Assembly: GCA_036273715.1 (NCBI GenBank) | Contig: DASUHB010000069.1 | Location: 146,346-210,345 of the forward strand | Length of the DNA: 64,000 nucleotides | From: Gemmatimonadaceae bacterium | Lineage (GTDB): Bacteria > Gemmatimonadota > Gemmatimonadetes > Gemmatimonadales > Gemmatimonadaceae | Reading direction: 5' to 3' | In this document: positions 59,927 through 64,000 of the stretch, one piece after another | Position numbering within the stretch: the stretch's first letter is position 1 | How the letters are laid out: the number at the start of each line of letters is the position of its first letter | The notes under the pieces: generated by a model | Told to the model about the DNA's origin: nothing | What the model saw: only the letters and a program-made list of their open reading frames with translations | The model's database searches: none | Program-made: the position numbers and the translations under genes

Positions 59927-61054
59927 TCACGCGCGCGAGGCGACGCCGAGCGCCTGCCGCTTGCCCGCGATGACGCCGAGGAGTTTGCGATACGACACGT
60001 CGAATTTCTCGATGCCTTCGTCCTCCAGCGTCTGCGTGACGTCGTCGAAGTCGATGCCCGCTTGGGCGATCTGGCGCATGGTGTCGCGGGCATCGTCGGC
60101 GCGCGGGGACAGCGTGCGGCGAACGACGCCGTGTTCCTCGAACAGTTGCAGCGTTTCGGGCGGTACGGTGTTGATCGTCTCCGGTCCGATGAGGCCCTCC
60201 AGGTATCGCACATCGCCGTAGTTCGGATTCTTGGTGCTCGTGCTCGCCCAGAGCGGGCGTTGGACGCGCGCGCCGGCATCGCGAAGCTTGCTCCACCGCG
60301 GGCCGCTGAACAGCTCGCCGAACAGCTCGTAGGCCAGCTTGGCGTTGGCGATCGCGGCCTGGCCTAACAGCGATGTCGCCGCGCCGCCGATCTTCTCCAG
60401 GCGCTTGTCGACTTCGGTGTCCACGCGGCTCACGAAGAACGAGGCGACGCTCGCCACGCGCTGCACCGGCTTGCCGGCGGCGATGCGCGCCTCCATCGCG
60501 TTGAGGTAGGCCTCGGCGACCGCGCGATAGTGCTCGACCGAGAACAGCAGGGTGATGTTGATGTTGATGCCCTCCTCGAGCGCCTGCTCGATGGCGGCCC
60601 ACCCTTCGCGCGTGCCGGGGATTTTTATCATAACGTTAGGCCGGCCCACTTCGCGCCACAGCCGGCGCGCCTCCTCCAGCGAGCCCTGCGTATTGCGGGC
60701 GAGCTTGGGGCTCACTTCGATGGACACGAAGCCGTCGGCGCCGTCGGTAGAGTCGTAAACGGTGCGGAACACATCGGCGGCCATGCGCACGTCTTCGACG
60801 GCGATCGCTTCGAAGGCGTCGGCATCCGATTTGGAGCGGACGGCCGGCCGCGCGAGGGCGGCGTCGTAGTCCTTGCTGCCGGCGATCGCGCTCTCGAAGA
60901 TGCTGGGATTCGAGGTCATGCCGCGCAGGCCGTCGGCGACGCGGGCGGCGAGGTCGCCGCTCTGGATCATGTCGCGCCGCAGGTAGTCCAGCCAGACGCT
61001 CTGCCCGAGGGCGAGGAGCGCCATCATCTTGCTCGTCGTATGGACGGTAGTCAT
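59927..61054 (-). CDS. tal: Transaldolase
   Basis: 375 residues, the long actinobacterial-type enzyme. MTTVHTTSKMMALLALGQSV, WLDYLRRDMIQSG, GMTSNPSIFESAIAGSKDYD (substrate phosphate region), Schiff-base Lys in RPNVMIKIPGTREGWAAIEQ, and VDTEVDKRLEKIGG. Moves dihydroxyacetone units between sugar phosphates. GGAGG sits 6 bases upstream. It begins 17 bases after the tkt stop. Confidence 0.95.
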   Translation of the reverse strand: MTTVHTTSKMMALLALGQSVWLDYLRRDMIQSGDLAARVADGLRGMTSNPSIFESAIAGSKDYDAALARPAVRSKSDADAFEAIAVEDVRMAADVFRTVYDSTDGADGFVSIEVSPKLARNTQGSLEEARRLWREVGRPNVMIKIPGTREGWAAIEQALEEGININITLLFSVEHYRAVAEAYLNAMEARIAAGKPVQRVASVASFFVSRVDTEVDKRLEKIGGAATSLLGQAAIANAKLAYELFGELFSGPRWSKLRDAGARVQRPLWASTSTKNPNYGDVRYLEGLIGPETINTVPPETLQLFEEHGVVRRTLSPRADDARDTMRQIAQAGIDFDDVTQTLEDEGIEKFDVSYRKLLGVIAGKRQALGVASRA

Positions 61055-61071
61055 CGATCCTCCGTTAGTCG

Positions 61072-63123
61072 TCAGCGATTGAGCATCGTGCGCGCCGCGG
61101 ACACCACGTGCTCTGCCGTGAGGCCGAGCTCGCGGTAGATCCGCTCGTACGGCGCGGACGCGCCGAACCGCTCCAGTCCGATCACGACGCCCGAGTCCCC
61201 GACCAGCCGGTACCACGGCTGCGGGCTCGCGGCTTCCATCGCGATGCGATGATGATTCGTGCGCGGCAATACCTGATCACGATACGATACCGGCTGTGCG
61301 TAAAATCGTTCGATGCTCGGCACGCTCACCACGCGAGCGCGGATGCCGGCCGACAGCAGCAGCTCCTGCGCGGCGAGGAGAATGTGCACTTCGGAGCCGC
61401 TGCCGAGAAGGATCACGTCGGGGCCGGCGCCGTCAACGTCGGAGAGCACATAGGCGCCGCGGGCCACGCCCGAGGCCGGCGCATAGCGCGATCGATCGAG
61501 GATCGGGACGTTCTGCCGCGTGAGCGCGAAGGCCACCGGCCCGTTCGTGATCTCGAGCGCCGTCGCCCATGCTTCGGCGGTCTCCGCGGCATCCGCGGGT
61601 CGGAACACCGTCATACCCGGAATCGCGCGAAGTGCGGCGAGTTGCTCGATGGGTTGATGCGTCGGGCCGTCTTCGCCGAGCCCGACCGAGTCGTGTGTGA
61701 ACACGTAGATCGGGCGGATCTTCATGAGTGCGGCGAGCCGGGTAGGCGGCCGCATGTAGTCCGAGAAAATCAGGAACGTGCCGCCGAACGGAATGATGCC
61801 GCCGTGCACGTACATGCCGTTCATGATCGCCGCCATCGCGTGTTCGCGCACCCCGTAGAAGAGGTTGCGTCCGCGCGGGGTGTCGCGCTCGAGGCGATCG
61901 CTGGAGCTGATGATCGTTTTGGTCGACGTCGAGAGGTCGGCGGCGCCGCCCACGAGCTCGGGAATTTTGGGGCCGAGGGCGTTGATGACGGCGTTGGACG
62001 CGGCGCGCGTCGCGATCCCCTTTTCGTTAGGCTGGAACGTGGGCAGCGCGGAGCGCCAGCCATCGGGGAGTTTGCGCTCGAGGCGTCGGGCGAGCTCGCG
62101 CGCGGAATCGGGCCGGCGGGCCGCCCAGGCGTCGCGCAGCTTCTCCCACTGCGCCCGGAGGGGGGCGCCGCGCTTGCCTGCATCGCGCCAGGCGGCGAGC
62201 GCCTCGGGGGGCACGTGGAAGGTGTCGGTCCATTCCCAGCCGAGGTTCTTCTTGGTGAGCTTGACTTCGTCGACGCCTAACGGTTCGCCGTGCGCCTGCG
62301 ACGTGTCCTGCTTGTGCGGGCTGCCGTAGCCGATGTGGGTGCGGACGATGATGAGCGTGGGGCGGTCGTGGACGTCGCGCGCCTGCGCGAGCGCGCGATC
62401 CATGACCGGCAGGTCGTTCACATCGTCGACGCGGAGGACGTTCCAGCCGTACGCCTCGAAGCGGGTCCCCGTGTCGTCGCTCATGGACAGCGAGGCCGGC
62501 CCGTCGAGCGTGATGCTGTTGTCGTCGTAGCAGACGATGAGTTTGCCTAACCCGAGGTGGCCGGCGATGGATGCGGCCTCGTGGGAGATGCCTTCCATGA
62601 GGTCGCCGTCGCTGGCGAACACCCAGGTGCGGTGGTCGATCACCGCATCGTCGCCGGTGTTGAACTCGGCCGCGAGGTGCCGCTCGGCAATGGCCATGCC
62701 GACGGCGTTGGCGAAGCCCTGTCCTAACGGACCGGTGGTCGTCTCGATGCCCGGCGTATGGCCGTACTCGGGGTGGCCCGGCGTCTTGCTGCCCCACTGG
62801 CGGAAATGCTTGATGTCCTCGAGCGTGAGGTCGTACCCGGTGAGATACAGCACGCTGTACAGCAGCATCGACGCGTGGCCGCACGAGAGAACGAAGCGGT
62901 CCCGGTTAGGCCAGTCGGGATGGGTCGGATCGTACCGCAGGTGCCTGGTGAAGAGCAGGTAGGCGAGCGGTGCGAGCGCCATCGGCGTGCCCGGGTGCCC
63001 CGAATTCGCCTGCTGGACCGCATCCATGGACAGCGTCCGCACCGTGTTGATGCAGAGCTCGTCCAAGGGCGATGCGATGCCGCCCGCCGCGCTCCGTGAT
63101 GCTGTGGTCGCCGTTTCCGTCAT
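61072..63123 (-). CDS. tkt: Transketolase
   Basis: 683 residues. Thiamine-diphosphate enzyme moving two-carbon units in the non-oxidative branch. Signatures: [40 protein letters not shown], thiamine motif [20 protein letters not shown] followed by [14 protein letters not shown], and [20 protein letters not shown]. The first 20 residues ([15 protein letters not shown]) are a poorly conserved leader. It starts 1 base after the glk stop. Confidence 0.97.
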   Translation of the reverse strand: MTETATTASRSAAGGIASPLDELCINTVRTLSMDAVQQANSGHPGTPMALAPLAYLLFTRHLRYDPTHPDWPNRDRFVLSCGHASMLLYSVLYLTGYDLTLEDIKHFRQWGSKTPGHPEYGHTPGIETTTGPLGQGFANAVGMAIAERHLAAEFNTGDDAVIDHRTWVFASDGDLMEGISHEAASIAGHLGLGKLIVCYDDNSITLDGPASLSMSDDTGTRFEAYGWNVLRVDDVNDLPVMDRALAQARDVHDRPTLIIVRTHIGYGSPHKQDTSQAHGEPLGVDEVKLTKKNLGWEWTDTFHVPPEALAAWRDAGKRGAPLRAQWEKLRDAWAARRPDSARELARRLERKLPDGWRSALPTFQPNEKGIATRAASNAVINALGPKIPELVGGAADLSTSTKTIISSSDRLERDTPRGRNLFYGVREHAMAAIMNGMYVHGGIIPFGGTFLIFSDYMRPPTRLAALMKIRPIYVFTHDSVGLGEDGPTHQPIEQLAALRAIPGMTVFRPADAAETAEAWATALEITNGPVAFALTRQNVPILDRSRYAPASGVARGAYVLSDVDGAGPDVILLGSGSEVHILLAAQELLLSAGIRARVVSVPSIERFYAQPVSYRDQVLPRTNHHRIAMEAASPQPWYRLVGDSGVVIGLERFGASAPYERIYRELGLTAEHVVSAARTMLNR

Positions 63124-63124
63124 G

Positions 63125-64000
63125 TCACCGTGCCCCTGCGTTGGATGCGATGGATGGAGGAGCGCCGCTCGCGGTCGGAGCGCGCGGTGCGTCTGTCGTG
63201 CGTGCGTCGTCTTCCGCGGCCGCGATGGCCGCGCCGTAGAGCCCAACGTCGTCGTTCATCACCACGCGCACCGGCATGCGCTGCATCATTTCCGACAGAC
63301 GTCCCTTGTCTCGAAACGCGGCAAGGAAGGTGCCGTCCACCAGCTTCTTCACGATGGCGGGCGCGATGCCGCCGACGATGTACACGCCGCCGGTGGCGAG
63401 CACCGTGAGCGCGAGATTTCCCGCTTTGGCGCCGTACGCGCCCGCGAAGACATCGAGCGCCTGGACGCACAACGCGTCCGAGCCGTCGAGACCGTGCCGC
63501 GAGATCGCGGCCGCTCCCTCGTTCTCGACGGCATCGTGCACGGCGGCTTGCACGCGATCCGGCGAGCGCGCGGCGAGAAAGCGATAGATGTTCTCGAGGC
63601 CTGGACCGGAAATGACGCGCTCGCTGGACACGTGTCCGAAATCAGCGGCGAGCCACCCGAGCAAGTCGCGCTCGAGCGCCGTGTGGGGCGCGAAACCCGC
63701 GTGTCCGCCTTCCGAGGGGCGCGTGCGAACCCGGCGGCCTTCGCGCACGACGAAGGCTTCGCCGAGTCCGGTGCCGGCGCCGATGAGCGCCTGGACACCA
63801 GTTTCATCGGGCGCACCGGCCTGCAGCGTGATCATGTCGCGCGAATCGAGCCGCGCGATGCCGCGGGCGATGGCGTCGAGGTCGTTGAGGAGACGCGCGT
63901 GCGGGATACCGATCTCTTTCGCGAGGCTTCGTTCGTCGAGCGTCCACGGCAAGTTAGGCGTGGCCGTGCGGCCGTCGGTCACCGGACCGGCGACGCCGAA
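63125..64000 (-). CDS. glk: Glucokinase, N-terminus beyond the window
   Basis: About 292 C-terminal residues; the reading frame continues past the right edge ([20 protein letters not shown]). Phosphorylates glucose with ATP. Family features: [80 protein letters not shown]. This is the glucokinase (PF02685-type) family, not ROK, since the ROK Cys cluster is absent. First visible gene of the operon. Confidence 0.93.
   Translation of the reverse strand, partial: FGVAGPVTDGRTATPNLPWTLDERSLAKEIGIPHARLLNDLDAIARGIARLDSRDMITLQAGAPDETGVQALIGAGTGLGEAFVVREGRRVRTRPSEGGHAGFAPHTALERDLLGWLAADFGHVSSERVISGPGLENIYRFLAARSPDRVQAAVHDAVENEGAAAISRHGLDGSDALCVQALDVFAGAYGAKAGNLALTVLATGGVYIVGGIAPAIVKKLVDGTFLAAFRDKGRLSEMMQRMPVRVVMNDDVGLYGAAIAAAEDDARTTDAPRAPTASGAPPSIASNAGAR

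Larger units (their letters stand above)
1..64000. repeat. Dispersed heptamer GTTAGGC / GCCTAAC, about 95 copies
   Basis: Read by eye (positions good to about 3 bases). GTTAGGC on + near: 360, 4330, 4597, 7900, 8302, 9408, 9975, 10112, 10690, 11040, 11729, 13846, 15662, 17501, 19680, 21389, 22587, 23003, 24124, 25548, 29374, 29434, 30117, 30655, 31067, 31853, 32749, 33934, 34484, 37213, 42854, 43300, 45162, 45371, 46368, 46813, 47978, 48988, 49259, 52206, 53865, 54407, 54653, 57534, 59643, 60635, 62027, 62906, 63953. GCCTAAC on + near: 156, 1485, 2515, 5493, 6177, 6498, 7734, 12932, 13921, 14483, 17884, 18332, 18672, 19925, 21892, 23402, 23938, 29068, 29952, 31690, 31866, 35212, 35869, 36868, 37758, 38480, 39999, 40494, 40886, 41094, 41760, 42058, 42232, 43645, 43941, 44889, 50353, 52509, 52558, 56328, 56352, 56739, 59307, 60360, 62276, 62547. 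In genes it is read mostly as TTA-GGC (Leu-Gly) or CCT-AAC (Pro-Asn). Function unknown. Confidence 0.9.

Overview
The window is GC-rich DNA from what is most likely a soil-type member of the Gemmatimonadota. This is inferred from gene content: two PadR plus ADOP-type permease pairs, a SARP/TolB/TPR regulator, a SusC/SusD pair, a sortilin-type BNR-repeat secreted protein, many small Gly/Ala-rich lipoproteins, and 4-bp ATGA/GTGA overlaps between co-directional genes. There is no rRNA, no recognisable transposase, no integrase and no CRISPR array. One tRNA gene (Pro, GGG) is present.

Layout. 1-2.5 kb: truncated Vgb-like beta-propeller, VOC protein, methyltransferase. 2.6-8.7 kb: two tandem PadR-ADOP permease modules. 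8.8-11.1 kb: relic of a CGNR zinc-finger gene, a Crp/Fnr regulator and a polytopic NnrS/COX1-like protein. 11.2-17.6 kb: DUF3108-like lipoprotein, 7TM protein with a jelly-roll domain, intact CGNR regulator, ArsR+SRPBCC pair, a truncated SRPBCC gene, trpS. 17.7-25.2 kb: lipoproteins, DUF4242 protein, SARP-TolB-TPR regulator, GNAT, NrtR-type Nudix regulator. 25.5-28.6 kb: two ArsR loci (one with SRPBCC, one with an Asp-nucleophile alpha/beta hydrolase and a membrane protein), palindromic and tandem repeats, tRNA-Pro. 28.8-31.7 kb: three-gene proton-translocating transhydrogenase pntA1-pntA2-pntB. 31.7-36.1 kb: a cluster of paralogous lipoproteins in all states from intact to decayed, containing relic 3' ends of pntB and lplA. 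36.2-42.4 kb: lplA, hemQ, a pseudo-nucleotidyltransferase, DUF4173 protein, uppS, winged-helix regulator plus membrane protein. 42.5-52.1 kb: secreted BNR-repeat protein, orphan response regulator, plug-like lipoprotein, SusD, SusC. 52.6-56.1 kb: small lipoprotein, GH15 glucoamylase, DksA/TraR-like protein. 56.1-64.0 kb: an operon reading leftwards (glk-tkt-tal-HAD-gnd-zwf-rpiA) that holds the complete oxidative and most of the non-oxidative pentose phosphate pathway. With PntAB it makes this window rich in NADPH-generating capacity; the GH15 enzyme can feed glucose into glk.

Two signals stand out. First, the heptamer GTTAGGC/GCCTAAC occurs about 95 times (roughly one per 670 bases, both orientations equally), where about 7-8 would be expected from base composition. 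It accounts for many of the rare TTA codons, forms stop codons, and once forms a perfect inverted pair after a gene. It behaves like a DNA-uptake-type word or the footprint of a DNA-modification process, and its absence for 3.5 kb (25.55-29.07 kb) next to tRNA-Pro may mark imported DNA. Second, the lipoprotein family at 17.7 and 31.9-36.1 kb shares a lipobox, a TGPT-type segment and a C-terminal P-x-Q-x-V-x-G-I-R motif. The cluster between pntB and lplA appears to have grown by tandem duplication, leaving relic gene tails inside it.
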